Source: Lysinibacillus pinottii | GTDB taxonomy: Bacteria; Bacillota; Bacilli; Bacillales_A; Planococcaceae | NCBI RefSeq assembly: GCF_024753545.1 | Contig: NZ_JANTOO010000004.1 | Location: forward strand, 1 to 64,000 | Direction: 5' to 3' | DNA: 64,000 bases | Part shown: piece by piece, positions 43,885-52,894 of the stretch | Layout of the letters: the number at the start of each line of letters is the position of its first letter | Position numbering within the stretch: the stretch's first letter is position 1 | Translations under genes and position numbers: made by a program | The notes under the pieces: generated by a model | What the model was told of the DNA's origin: nothing | Databases searched by the model: none | Seen by the model: only the letters and a program-made list of their open reading frames with translations

Positions 43885-45363
43885 TTACTCTGTATCGATT
43901 TGTGCTCTTTGTAATTTACCGCTGTAGTCTACGTAAATGCTCTTCCACTCCGTATATACATCTAAGGCCGCAACACCTGAATCTCGGTGTCCATTTCCAG
44001 TCCCCTTTGTACCGCCAAATGGTAAATGGATTTCAGCACCTGTCGTGCCTGCATTTATATAGACAATACCCGTGTCTAAATCACGCTGTGCGCGGAAAAT
44101 AGTATTAACATTTTGTGAGAAAATTGAGCTTGATAAGCCAAATTTCACGCCATTATTTACCTCAATTGCTTCCTCTAAGCTTGCTACCTCAATTAGAGAA
44201 ACGACAGGACCAAAAATCTCTTCTTGAGCAATAATCATGTCAGGCTTTACGTTCGTAAACAGTGTAGGCTCGTAATAAAACCCATTGTCATATGGTGGCT
44301 CATTTAAAATTCTGCCTCCAGCTAGTAACGTGGCACCTTCCTGCTTGCCTATTTGTACATAGTGATTAATCTTTTCCAATGCTGCTTTATTAATCACCGG
44401 CCCAATTTTAACTCCCTCGTCTAGCCCATCCCCAATTGTGAGCTTTTGCATTTCATCTAAGAGACGCTTTTCTAACTGCTCTTTTACATCTTTATGCACA
44501 ATCACCCGACTACATGCTGTACATCTTTGTCCAGCAGTACCAAAGGCACTCCAGAGTATGCCCTCTGTAGCCAGTTGAAGATCTGCGTCATCCATAACAA
44601 TGACAGCATTTTTTCCACCCATCTCTAAAGAAATCTTTTTCAAATGCTTACCGCCAAGCTCCGCTACTTTACTACCTGTTGTCGTTGACCCAGTAAAGGA
44701 AATGACCTTTACGTCAGGGTGTTCAATAAGTGCAGTCCCTACTGTCGGCCCTGTACCAAAAACAATATTTGCTACACCATCAGGTAAACCTACTTCTTCA
44801 AAAATTTTACCCATTTCATAAGCCATCATAGGCGTCTCATTTGATGGTTTCCAAATAAATGTATTTCCAGCCACAATAGCAGGGAATGATTTCCATGTCG
44901 CGATTGCAACAGGGAAGTTCCATGGTGTGATAAGCGCTACAACCCCAATTGGCGCCCTTACACTCATCGCAAATTTATTAGTCAGTTCAGAAGGTGTCGT
45001 TTCACCAAACAACCTACGACCTTCACCTGCCATATAGTAGGCCATGTCAATTCCTTCTTGCACTTCTCCTCTTGCTTCTTCAATTACCTTCCCCATCTCT
45101 TTTGTTAAAACGGTCGCCAAATATTCCTTTTTTTCTTTCATTTTTTGACCGATGGCATATAAAAATTCTGCACGTTTTGGCGCAGGCACAAGTGCCCAGC
45201 TCTTTTGTGCTTGCTTTGCAGCTACTACAGCCTCATCTACCTCATTAGAAGTAGATAGTGGTATGGTAGCAAGTTGCTCACCATTTGCAGGGTTCGTCAC
45301 TGCTATACTTTGTAAATGTGAATGTGTGCTCCATTTACCACCAATATAGTTTTTAATCTCCAC
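43885..45363 (-). CDS. NAD(P)-dependent aldehyde dehydrogenase, probably for allysine
   Basis: A 492-aa ALDH. VALITPWNFPVAIATWKSFP and FTGSTTTGSKVAELGG bind the cofactor, KISLEMGGKNAVIVMDDADL carries the general-base glutamate, and FGTAGQRCTACSRVIVHK the catalytic cysteine. The C-terminal GTTGAEIHLPFGGTKGTGNG is a distinctive substrate-side stretch. Next to a lysine 6-dehydrogenase-like gene the natural substrate is allysine (2-aminoadipate 6-semialdehyde), by inference. Start taken as GTG 45363 (MEIKNYIGGKW), eight bases after AGGGGG; a GTG three codons upstream is an alternative. First gene of the operon. Its leader contains alternative stems (45525-45585). Confidence 0.85.
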   Translation of the reverse strand: MEIKNYIGGKWSTHSHLQSIAVTNPANGEQLATIPLSTSNEVDEAVVAAKQAQKSWALVPAPKRAEFLYAIGQKMKEKKEYLATVLTKEMGKVIEEARGEVQEGIDMAYYMAGEGRRLFGETTPSELTNKFAMSVRAPIGVVALITPWNFPVAIATWKSFPAIVAGNTFIWKPSNETPMMAYEMGKIFEEVGLPDGVANIVFGTGPTVGTALIEHPDVKVISFTGSTTTGSKVAELGGKHLKKISLEMGGKNAVIVMDDADLQLATEGILWSAFGTAGQRCTACSRVIVHKDVKEQLEKRLLDEMQKLTIGDGLDEGVKIGPVINKAALEKINHYVQIGKQEGATLLAGGRILNEPPYDNGFYYEPTLFTNVKPDMIIAQEEIFGPVVSLIEVASLEEAIEVNNGVKFGLSSSIFSQNVNTIFRAQRDLDTGIVYINAGTTGAEIHLPFGGTKGTGNGHRDSGVAALDVYTEWKSIYVDYSGKLQRAQIDTE

Positions 45364-45524
45364 TACATACACCCCCTGAAATACTCTATGATGCCTCGGC
45401 TATTGTAACCAGTTGCATTCCTCAGGTACAGAATCTATGAATATTAGTAGAATAAAATACTTCAATATTCCGAATTTTCAAGATGTGATATACCCTGTCA
45501 TACTATGATTATCAGCGACAACTG

Positions 45525-45585
45525 CCAGAGGCTTTATTTTCACTTAACTGCCTTCCCCTCTAATAAAAAGAGGATACGGTTAAAG
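45525..45585 (-). promoter_or_regulatory. Structured leader candidate upstream of the lysine-type operon
   Basis: CCTCT at 45557-45561 can pair with AGAGG at 45569-45573 (helped by TTAAC/GTTAA outside it) or instead with AGAGG at 45527-45531 (helped by a GGC/GCC pair). The two helices exclude each other. It lies 160-220 bases upstream of the first gene. It matches no riboswitch class I know, and the L-box lysine riboswitch core is absent. Whether it is transcribed is unknown. Confidence 0.3.
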
Positions 45586-45765
45586 CTAAGTATATTCATA
45601 ACACCCTTAGTTAAATGAAAATAAATAATACACATTCTAGTTTCTTATATTCGACATTTTCTATTTAATTCCCTTTTTTTCTAAATTATTTAATTTTTCA
45701 TTGAAACCAAAGTGTTTTATAATCGTATAGAATATCATTAAATTTACTTTTGGAGGAATCCCTTT

Positions 45766-46566
45766 ATGAATAATCATGAAATTGACTACAAGTTATTTGG
45801 TGACGACATGCAATATGTGCAAGTTGAGCTTGATCCACAAGAAACAGTTGTGGCGGAAGCAGGCGCTTTAATGATGATGGATGATTCCATTCATATGGAA
45901 ACTATTTTTGGCGATGGTTCAAAAGGCGGCTCACAAAGTGGTCTTATGGGGAAATTATTAGGGGCTGGTAAACGTTTAGTAACAGGAGAAAGCTTATTCA
46001 TGACGACATTCACAAATGTCGGCTCAGGTAAGAAGCATGTTTATTTCGCTTCCCCGTACCCAGGTAAGATTATTCCTATGGATTTAAGTCAATTAAACGG
46101 GAAAATTATTTGTCAAAAAGATGCTTTCTTAGCAGCAGCTAAAGGTGTTTCTGTGGGCGTAGAATTCCAGAAAAAAATCGGTGTAGGCTTCTTCGGTGGA
46201 GAAGGTTTCATAATGCAAAAACTTGAAGGCGATGGTATGGCTTTTGTACATGCAGGAGGAGCCATTCATGAAAAAACATTGCAACCTGGGGAAGTTTTAC
46301 GTGTAGATACAGGATGTTTAGTTGCAATGACTTCAAATGTAGATTATGATATTGAACTTGTAGGCGGCGTAAAAACGGCACTATTTGGTGGTGAAGGAAT
46401 TTTCTTCGCTACATTACGTGGGCCAGGAACTGTCTGGGTACAATCATTACCATTCAGCCGTTTAGCAAGTCGCGTCTTTGCAGCGGCACCCATTTCCCAA
46501 GGCGGTGGTGGCCAGTCAAAAGGTGAAGGCGGTATTGGTGGTTTATTCGATTTATTCAATAGATAA
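45766..46566 (+). CDS. AIM24/TIGR00266 family protein
   Basis: A 266-aa soluble protein of the AIM24 family, which has an all-beta, twofold jelly-roll-like fold and no known enzymatic activity. MNNHEIDYKLFGDDMQYVQV opens it; LDPQETVVAEAGALMMMDDS, GEGFIMQKLEGDGMAFVHAG and VALG-type turns such as RVDTGCLVAMTSNVDYD are family features. The C-terminus is glycine-rich (ISQGGGGQSKGEGG, IGGLFDLFNR), like many bacterial members. GGAGG precedes the ATG by nine bases. Single gene with its own terminator. Confidence 0.9.
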   Translation: MNNHEIDYKLFGDDMQYVQVELDPQETVVAEAGALMMMDDSIHMETIFGDGSKGGSQSGLMGKLLGAGKRLVTGESLFMTTFTNVGSGKKHVYFASPYPGKIIPMDLSQLNGKIICQKDAFLAAAKGVSVGVEFQKKIGVGFFGGEGFIMQKLEGDGMAFVHAGGAIHEKTLQPGEVLRVDTGCLVAMTSNVDYDIELVGGVKTALFGGEGIFFATLRGPGTVWVQSLPFSRLASRVFAAAPISQGGGGQSKGEGGIGGLFDLFNR

Positions 46567-46572
46567 AAAGAA

Positions 46573-46606
46573 GGAGCATATCTATCAGTGATATGCTCCA
46601 TTTTTT
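46573..46606 (+). terminator. Terminator of the AIM24 gene
   Basis: GGAGCATATC and GATATGCTCC form a perfect stem followed by ATTTTTT. The T-run reaches the stop codon of the convergent gene. Confidence 0.9.
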
Positions 46607-47567
46607 AATCAATTCGATTCGAAATAGCCTTGCCCTGTCCATAAGCAGCTAATGCTTTGACATTTAACATGAGCATAGCAGTCCTTGTTTCCAAGGACGC
46701 ACTTCCGATATGTGGAAGTGCCACAACATTTGGGAGCGTTAATAAAGGATGATCCATAGCAACCGGCTCTTGTTCAAAGACATCTAGCCCTGCTGCCCAT
46801 AACTTGCCACTTTTCAAGACATCGTATAGAGCCGCCTCATCAATAATTCCACCGCGTGAAGCATTTATTAAGACAGCATCCTCTTTCATTAAAGCTAATT
46901 CTTTTGCTCCAATGAGACCCTCTGTATCACTATTATAGGGTGTCATAATTACAACAAAATCAGATTGTTTTAAGAGGTCTTCCAATGATACATACCGAAA
47001 GCCGTACATTTCTTCCGCCTCATGTCGACGTCTTCGATTATTATATAAAATTTTCATATCAAAACCTTTTGCTCGTCTAGCAACAGCCTGACCAATTCGA
47101 CCCATCCCAATTATTCCAACTGTCGCTCCTGATACATCTTTACCAACGAGTTGCATCGGGTACCAACTTTTCCATTTTCCCTCGCGTAAATATCTTTCAC
47201 TTTCTGGAATTCTACGAGCAGTTGCAAGCAGTAAGCCAAATACTAAATCTGCCGTTGTATTCGTTAAGACACCAGGCGTATTTGTCGCCATAATACCTCT
47301 TTGTCGTAAAGCCTTCACATTAATATTGTTAAAACCAACTGCTAAATTTGTTACTAGCTTTAGGTTTGGTGCATGTGAAAGTAACTCCTCATCCACTTGA
47401 TCTGCAATTGTTACCCACAGTACTTCACAATCTGCGACAGAAGCAAGTAGTTTATCACGCGGGATGACAATCTCCTCCTCTTCCCACTGAGAAACTTCAT
47501 AAAACTCTTTTAATGGCTCAACAATATGTGTAGGAAACTTACGTGTAATAAATAATTTCTTTTTCAT
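46605..47567 (-). CDS. D-2-hydroxyacid dehydrogenase (glyoxylate/hydroxypyruvate reductase type)
   Basis: A 320-aa NAD(P)-dependent enzyme of the GyaR/GhrB group. GATVGIIGMGRIGQAVARRA is the Rossmann motif; the catalytic arginine is in INASRGGIIDEAAL, the glutamate in AGLDVFEQEPVAMDHPLL, and the histidine in VVALPHIGSASLETR. NNRRRRHEAEE after strand 2 is basic, which favours NADPH. It would reduce glyoxylate, hydroxypyruvate or a related 2-oxo acid. GAGGTG precedes the ATG. Single gene. Confidence 0.9.
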   Translation of the reverse strand: MKKKLFITRKFPTHIVEPLKEFYEVSQWEEEEIVIPRDKLLASVADCEVLWVTIADQVDEELLSHAPNLKLVTNLAVGFNNINVKALRQRGIMATNTPGVLTNTTADLVFGLLLATARRIPESERYLREGKWKSWYPMQLVGKDVSGATVGIIGMGRIGQAVARRAKGFDMKILYNNRRRRHEAEEMYGFRYVSLEDLLKQSDFVVIMTPYNSDTEGLIGAKELALMKEDAVLINASRGGIIDEAALYDVLKSGKLWAAGLDVFEQEPVAMDHPLLTLPNVVALPHIGSASLETRTAMLMLNVKALAAYGQGKAISNRID

Positions 47568-47751
47568 GTTCCAAACACCTCACTACTCATTTCCCTAATT
47601 CGCCTATAGCGTAACACTTATGGGAAGCATTTTCTAGAGGTTTCTAGTTTGCAGCCTTCCATTAGAATCGATAAATTTCCTTTTCATCAACCTGAAGACT
47701 TTATTTATCCGTGAAATCGATTATTTTATCCACTTTGAATGCATAAAGAAA

Positions 47752-47774
47752 CTATGCATAACCTGTATGCATAG
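47752..47774 (-). terminator. Terminator of the HemAT gene
   Basis: CTATGCATA and TATGCATAG pair around a five-base loop; TTTCTTT follows on the minus strand. It lies about 17 bases after the stop codon. Confidence 0.75.
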
Positions 47775-47790
47775 CTTAGCTACATCTCAT

Positions 47791-49083
47791 TTAAAATTCT
47801 CTGATGGTCGTATTCAAACGATTGGCAACTCTCTCTAATTCCTCAGAGGATGCACCAATTGTCTCTATAATATTTGCTAAATCTGATATTTGCTTTCCTA
47901 CGTTTTGGAAATTGGTTATGGAATCTTCCACGGAGGTTGATATTGCGTCGAATGCTTTTAGGGACTCGGCATTCCGTTCAATACTATTATTCACGAGCTC
48001 CTGTATGTCCTGTATAGCTTGAACTACCTGTGCTGTAATTCCATTAGACATCTGAATTAATTCAGCAATTTGCTCAACTGAACTTTTCGTTTGATCCGCA
48101 AGCTTACGTACTTCATTGGCAACAACGGCAAAACCATTGCCATGCTCTCCAGCACGTGCCGCTTCAATTGCCGAGTTTAATGCCAATAAGTTTGTTTGAC
48201 CAGATATACTTTTAACCATTTCAACTACTGCATTAATCTTTGAAGAAGATTCGTCTAGCTGTTCAACCATACTTGCCATTTCATACGTCTTATGATGAAT
48301 TTTCCCTGTTTGTTCATTGATTGAAACAATCTTTGCATAGCCTTCACTTGAAACCTTTTGCATCGATTCTGCCTCATGAATGCTATCTTTCAATGAATCG
48401 TTCACCTTTTGGGCACTATTAACGAGCTCTGTTACTGTATCAGATGTATTTTGTGATTGAACCTCTAAGTGAGTAGAGATTCCCCCTATTACATCCTTTA
48501 CATGTTCGCGAACATTATTGCGTTGTTCCTCAATCAATGTATTTGCATAGTTATCGTATTCCTCTAAAACAATTTGCTGTTCAAAATTACATATTTTACT
48601 GATTGCATCACATAGTTTTTCTTCCTCACCTTTAGATAAGTGAAGTTCAAAAATGATCTTACGTAGAGATTTTTCTAGAATTTGAAAGGCTGCTAAATAC
48701 CACTTCGGATATAAGTTGATCTTCACATGCATTTTTGCCACACGTCTACGTTTTTCAAGGAAGGCTTCATCGATTCTCCCCTCAAACATTTCAATAATAT
48801 GATGGCGTAATGTTTGACGTAGACGTTCACTGGAGCTATGACTTTGAATGACTTCACGTAATGCTGGCACACTTTCAATAGCATGATAAAATGCTGCTAC
48901 AACTTCCACAACGTTTCTTTCAACATATGGCTTCAAACTATTAATTAATTGAAGATCATATACACTTAATTCCACAAGATTCAATTGCAATAAACGATCA
49001 GCATCTTTAATAAAAATACCTATATTAGCTTCATTACTTATTTCAATTGTATTTTTCTTAGATCTACTTACAATTTGAAACAT
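47791..49083 (-). CDS. hemAT: Heme-based aerotaxis transducer HemAT (globin-coupled chemoreceptor)
   Basis: A 430-aa soluble oxygen sensor for aerotaxis. The N-terminal 175 residues are a sensor globin; the proximal heme histidine is H119 in RRRVAKMHVKINLYPKWY, close to H123 of B. subtilis HemAT. The C-terminal half is a methyl-accepting coiled coil with the CheA/CheW tip ALNSAIEAARAGEHGNGFAV followed by VANEVRKLADQTKSSVEQIA. There are no membrane helices, as in HemAT. The length agrees with the 432-aa B. subtilis protein. Start at ATGTTTCAA with AGGTGG five bases upstream; a GTG three codons earlier overlaps that site. Single gene. Confidence 0.93.
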   Translation of the reverse strand: MFQIVSRSKKNTIEISNEANIGIFIKDADRLLQLNLVELSVYDLQLINSLKPYVERNVVEVVAAFYHAIESVPALREVIQSHSSSERLRQTLRHHIIEMFEGRIDEAFLEKRRRVAKMHVKINLYPKWYLAAFQILEKSLRKIIFELHLSKGEEEKLCDAISKICNFEQQIVLEEYDNYANTLIEEQRNNVREHVKDVIGGISTHLEVQSQNTSDTVTELVNSAQKVNDSLKDSIHEAESMQKVSSEGYAKIVSINEQTGKIHHKTYEMASMVEQLDESSSKINAVVEMVKSISGQTNLLALNSAIEAARAGEHGNGFAVVANEVRKLADQTKSSVEQIAELIQMSNGITAQVVQAIQDIQELVNNSIERNAESLKAFDAISTSVEDSITNFQNVGKQISDLANIIETIGASSEELERVANRLNTTIREF

Positions 49084-49332
49084 TTTCTCCACCTCATATT
49101 ATAATCATATACCGAACTAAGTCTATTATCCTACATGCTATTAAAAAATAACAAATCGATAGATAGTTTATGTATCAATTATAATCTCAAAACTACTAAA
49201 TGAACAATATACAGGTAAATGTTGTCTGTATTTATTAAATTCAATACTCAATTTACATCAAAAAAGATACTTTTTACCCACTTTCATTCAATTTAAGTGA
49301 AAGATGGATTGAAAAACCAATAAAATTAAGGC
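49084..49332. other. AT-rich intergenic DNA upstream of hemAT
   Basis: The hemAT promoter must lie here, but no clear -35/-10 pair stands out; no gene or repeat was seen. Confidence 0.4.
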
Positions 49333-49374
49333 AAAAAAGCCACTGCTTCTTGTGAAAGAAGAGTGACTTTTTGT
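49333..49374 (-). terminator. Terminator of uppP
   Basis: On the minus strand AAAGTCACTCTTCTT pairs with AAGAAGCAGTGGCTTTTTT (two small mismatches or bulges), ending in a T-run just after the stop codon. Confidence 0.8.
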
Positions 49375-50208
49375 TTACATAAAAATAATTACGCAAAGAA
49401 CTGCCGCTAAAACTAAACGATATATTGCGAAAGGCATTAATTTCACTTTTGAAATAAGCGCTAAGAAAAACTTGATTGATAATAACGCAAAGATAAATGA
49501 ACTAATAAAACCGACAGCATAGAATCCAAAATAATCCATCGATAATGTATCCCAGTTTTTCAAAACAGATACTAAACTAGCTCCCGCCATGATAGGTACC
49601 GCCATAATGAATGTAAAATCGGCTGCAACACGGTGACTCATACCGAATAATACGCCACCAGAAATGGTCGCACCTGAACGAGAAAATCCTGGCCACAAAG
49701 ATAGACATTGAACTAGCCCAACTTTAAAGGCTAAACCATATGAAATCTTATCTAAAGAATCTACTTTTGGTTTTCTTGGTGCCAATTTATCCGCTGCAAT
49801 CATCAGAATTGCCCCTGCTACTAGTGCATAAACAACGTGCTCTACTTTAAAAAGATGATCGTCAATAAAATCCTTAAAGGCAAACCCTAAAACAACTGCT
49901 GGTAGCATACCGACAATAACATGCAATAGGTTAAAACGTCTATTTATGGACTGAGACTGACCATCAATTTTGTATAATCCAACTAAGCTTAACATACGCT
50001 TCCACATCACCACGATAACAGCTAGAATGGAGCCTAATTGTACGACAATTTTAAATGTGTTGGCAGGATATTTCCCTAAAAACTCCTCTGTTTTTAACCA
50101 CATATCGTCAACAATAATCATATGGCCAGTTGAGGATACCGGGGCAAACTCCGTCATACCTTCAACAAAGCCTAAAATCAACGCTTTTAATAACTCTATA
50201 ATTTCCAC
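49375..50208 (-). CDS. uppP: Undecaprenyl-diphosphatase UppP/BacA
   Basis: A 277-aa polytopic membrane enzyme that dephosphorylates undecaprenyl pyrophosphate to recycle the lipid carrier of cell-wall synthesis; raised levels give bacitracin tolerance. EGMTEFAPVSSTGHMIIVDD contains the catalytic glutamates and serine-threonine motif, and WPGFSRSGATISGGVLFGMS is the second signature with the active arginine. About eight helices. The GTG start lies directly behind AAGGTGACAAG. Single gene. Confidence 0.94.
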   Translation of the reverse strand: MEIIELLKALILGFVEGMTEFAPVSSTGHMIIVDDMWLKTEEFLGKYPANTFKIVVQLGSILAVIVVMWKRMLSLVGLYKIDGQSQSINRRFNLLHVIVGMLPAVVLGFAFKDFIDDHLFKVEHVVYALVAGAILMIAADKLAPRKPKVDSLDKISYGLAFKVGLVQCLSLWPGFSRSGATISGGVLFGMSHRVAADFTFIMAVPIMAGASLVSVLKNWDTLSMDYFGFYAVGFISSFIFALLSIKFFLALISKVKLMPFAIYRLVLAAVLCVIIFM

Positions 50209-50311
50209 CTTGTCACCTTACCTTTATTAATCAAATACTCACTTATTATAAATTACTCTATTTTCATATACTACTGCTATTTCACCTATAAGTCATCCAC
50301 AGCCCTAGCCA

Positions 50312-51391
50312 TTAACGAAATTTCATATCCACTATCCAAAGCTCTGACCTACTACCAATTCGCATAGGCGGACCCCAGAAGCCATAGCCTGATGAAACAA
50401 GTGTATGCATTTGGTCTTTCAACTTATAACCATAATCCAGTTCAAATACTCGAGCGGTAATATACTGATTTGGCCATAATTGACCTTTATGCGTATGACC
50501 TGATATATGTAAATCCACCCCCAGTTTAGAAGGTGTTAACAAATCGTCAGGCGTATGATTCATTACGAGCCACGGTAAGCTATCGGAAGACTTTAATTCT
50601 TCTAGTGACTTTCTATTTTTATTCGTCTTGTCCTCTTGCCCTGTTAATATAAACGCATCCTCTATACGAATTGTTTCATCAAGTAGTATTTTTACATTTG
50701 CATTTTCCATTTCTTTTATAAACTCAGGAATTTTTTTACCATAGTATTCATGATTACCCAATATACCATAGGTTCCATATGTAGATGTTAATTGTTTCAT
50801 GACATCTGCCATTTCCCCTTGAACAAACCATTTTGGATCATCATCCACAATATCTCCAGCTAGCAACACAATATCTGGTTGCGCCTCATTCGATAAGTTG
50901 ACAAAGCTTTGTAAATGCTTTTTATGTGATAAAACACCTAAATGGAAATCAGATGCCACAACAGCTCTCAATGACTTCAGTTCACTACCCTTCTTTTCAA
51001 CTGTTATTTCTAAATGACGAACGACTGGAGAATAGGCTAAATAAGAGCCGATAATACTTAGCATAAATAATACAGCAACTGCTATACTACCAATTATTTG
51101 TACATTTTTAAAGGGTGTTAGCCAAAAAATCAATTGTGCTACTAAGCATAGCAATAAGCCATATTCAAAAACAAACATCCAGTAATTACCAACAACTGAA
51201 AAGAACCGTAAGGACTCATGCAATCTTCCGATAATTATACTGAGAGCGATAAGGTACAATACTAACCAAAATATGATTGGGTAACGGAACCACCCCATAG
51301 CCACTAGCCACTGCTTTACTCCCCACCCCAAATAGAAAGTCAACGCACTATAAATACTAATTAAAAGTATACCACCGATTACTTTTGGCAT
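50312..51391 (-). CDS. Membrane-anchored metallophosphoesterase
   Basis: A 359-aa protein with four N-terminal membrane helices (to about residue 135) and a calcineurin-like domain. The metal motifs are VVASDFHLGVLS, VLLAGDIVDDDP, YGILGNHEYYGK, LVMNHTPDDLL and LHISGHTHKGQLWPNQYI; all metal-binding residues are present. It resembles YkuE/YpbG-type phosphoesterases, which act on lipids or nucleotides at the membrane; the substrate is unknown. GAGGAC precedes the ATG. Single gene. Confidence 0.88.
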   Translation of the reverse strand: MPKVIGGILLISIYSALTFYLGWGVKQWLVAMGWFRYPIIFWLVLYLIALSIIIGRLHESLRFFSVVGNYWMFVFEYGLLLCLVAQLIFWLTPFKNVQIIGSIAVAVLFMLSIIGSYLAYSPVVRHLEITVEKKGSELKSLRAVVASDFHLGVLSHKKHLQSFVNLSNEAQPDIVLLAGDIVDDDPKWFVQGEMADVMKQLTSTYGTYGILGNHEYYGKKIPEFIKEMENANVKILLDETIRIEDAFILTGQEDKTNKNRKSLEELKSSDSLPWLVMNHTPDDLLTPSKLGVDLHISGHTHKGQLWPNQYITARVFELDYGYKLKDQMHTLVSSGYGFWGPPMRIGSRSELWIVDMKFR

Positions 51392-51576
51392 ATCTTCGTC
51401 CTCTACCTTCCTATATATTTAGTTGATTATATCATTTATAAGTAACAGTCATATTGCATGAAGTACTTGAATAATCTTCTAAAAAAAGAGGGACTAACTG
51501 CTTTAACCGCCACATGGTAAGCATAGCTTATTATTTCCTATCATTCTCTTGTTTAACGTGACATTTCACTGGACAT

Positions 51577-51605
51577 AAATGACAATTTCGTCATTTTAGT
51601 ATAAA
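51577..51605 (+). promoter_or_regulatory. Dyad operator candidate upstream of the LCAD-type gene
   Basis: AAATGAC (51577-51583) and GTCATTT (51590-51596) form a 7-base inverted repeat with a 6-base spacer, directly before TATAAA (51600-51605), a possible -10. It is placed like a repressor site. It does not match the FadR consensus I remember. Confidence 0.3.
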
Positions 51606-51696
51606 GTGCTACTATTATTTTCACAAATCTTCCAGTAACATAATAGTTGATAGAAGAAATTTACGTATTTACGAGCAAAAAGGGGTGCTAATTCAA

Positions 51697-52845
51697 ATGA
51701 CACGTTATAAATTTGAAACAACAGAGCATGAGTTATTTCGTAAAACCTTTCGTAAGTTTTTAGCAGAAGAAGCTGAACCACATTATGCACAATGGGAAAA
51801 AGATCATCTCATTCCGCTTACATTTTGGCGGAGGCTTGGTGATATGGGCTATCTGTGCCCCCAAGTCGAAGAGCAATATGGTGGACTAGGACTTGATTTT
51901 AGTTTCGGTGTTATTATTCAAGAAGAGCTTGAGCGTATAGGTTCAAGTCTTATTGGGATTGGTCTGCATAATGATATTGTTGTACCTTATATTGAGTCCT
52001 ACGGTACACACGAGCAAAAATCTCGGTGGCTGCCAAAATGTATTTCAGGCCACTATATTACAGCAATCGCCATGACTGAGCCAGGTACAGGTTCAGACCT
52101 AGCAAATATTCAAACAACTGCTATTCGCGATGGTGACCATTATATTGTTAATGGCCAAAAGACTTTTATTACAAACGGAATTCATACCAACTTAGTGGTT
52201 GTCGCCGTTAAAACAAATCCGTCCGCTGAAAAAAAACACCAAGGTATAAGTCTGCTTGTCATTGAAGATGGTACACCAGGCTTTACAAAAGGGCGGAAGC
52301 TGGAAAAGGTCGGCATGCATGCTCAAGATACAGCTGAGCTATTCTTTGAAGATTGCCGAGTGCCAGCACACAACTTACTTGGTGAAGAAGGCAAGGGCTT
52401 TGTTTATATGATGGAAAAACTTCAACAAGAGCGCTTAGCTGTAGCGATTGCTGCACAAACAGCAATTGAGGATATGCTTGCCTTAACACTCGACTATGTA
52501 AAATCACGCCAAGCATTTGGTAAGTCAATTGGAGATTTTCAAAATACACAATTTAAAATAGCTGAAATGGCAACTAAAATGGAGCTCGGTAAATCATTTT
52601 TGGAAACGTTGATTGAAGAGCATCTCGCAGGAAAAGATGTAGTAACAAAAGTTTCCATGGCGAAATACTGGATAACTGAAAATGCCCGTGAGATAGCCAC
52701 ACAATGTATGCAGCTTCATGGGGGCTATGGTTATATGGAGGAATATAAGATTGCACGAAGGTATAGAGACATCCCTGTTATGTCCATCTATGCAGGCACC
52801 AATGAAGTCATGAAAGTAATTATCGCCAAGAATTTAGGCCTGTAA
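51697..52845 (+). CDS. Acyl-CoA dehydrogenase, long-chain (LCAD) type
   Basis: A 382-aa FAD enzyme of beta-oxidation. AIAMTEPGTGSDLANIQTTA and GQKTFITNGIHTNLVVVAV bind FAD; QLHGGYGYMEEYKIARRYRD is conserved. The usual C-terminal catalytic glutamate (YEGT) is replaced: the motif reads MSIYAGTNEVMK. As in mammalian LCAD (GGT at this place), the base is then expected on helix G, where LQQERLAVAIAAQTAIEDML offers the glutamate of QERL. So the enzyme should be active, with long or branched substrates. The ATG at 51697 is 11 bases after AAAAGGGG; a GTG four codons earlier is closer to it. Single gene. Confidence 0.85.
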   Translation: MTRYKFETTEHELFRKTFRKFLAEEAEPHYAQWEKDHLIPLTFWRRLGDMGYLCPQVEEQYGGLGLDFSFGVIIQEELERIGSSLIGIGLHNDIVVPYIESYGTHEQKSRWLPKCISGHYITAIAMTEPGTGSDLANIQTTAIRDGDHYIVNGQKTFITNGIHTNLVVVAVKTNPSAEKKHQGISLLVIEDGTPGFTKGRKLEKVGMHAQDTAELFFEDCRVPAHNLLGEEGKGFVYMMEKLQQERLAVAIAAQTAIEDMLALTLDYVKSRQAFGKSIGDFQNTQFKIAEMATKMELGKSFLETLIEEHLAGKDVVTKVSMAKYWITENAREIATQCMQLHGGYGYMEEYKIARRYRDIPVMSIYAGTNEVMKVIIAKNLGL

Positions 52846-52854
52846 TGGTGTAAT

Positions 52855-52889
52855 GGAAAAAAGATGGTGGCCATCCTCTGCCACCATCT
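52855..52889 (-). terminator. Terminator of the two-component operon
   Basis: AGATGGTGG and CCACCATCT form the stem; on the minus strand it is followed by T6. It begins six bases after the kinase stop codon. Confidence 0.85.
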
Positions 52890-52894
52890 CCTCC

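Noticed and set aside
45360..45600. Sigma-54 promoter or L-box lysine riboswitch before the lysine-type operon
   Set aside because: The TGGCAG...GC spacing is three bases short of a -24/-12 promoter, and the conserved L-box core sequences are absent.
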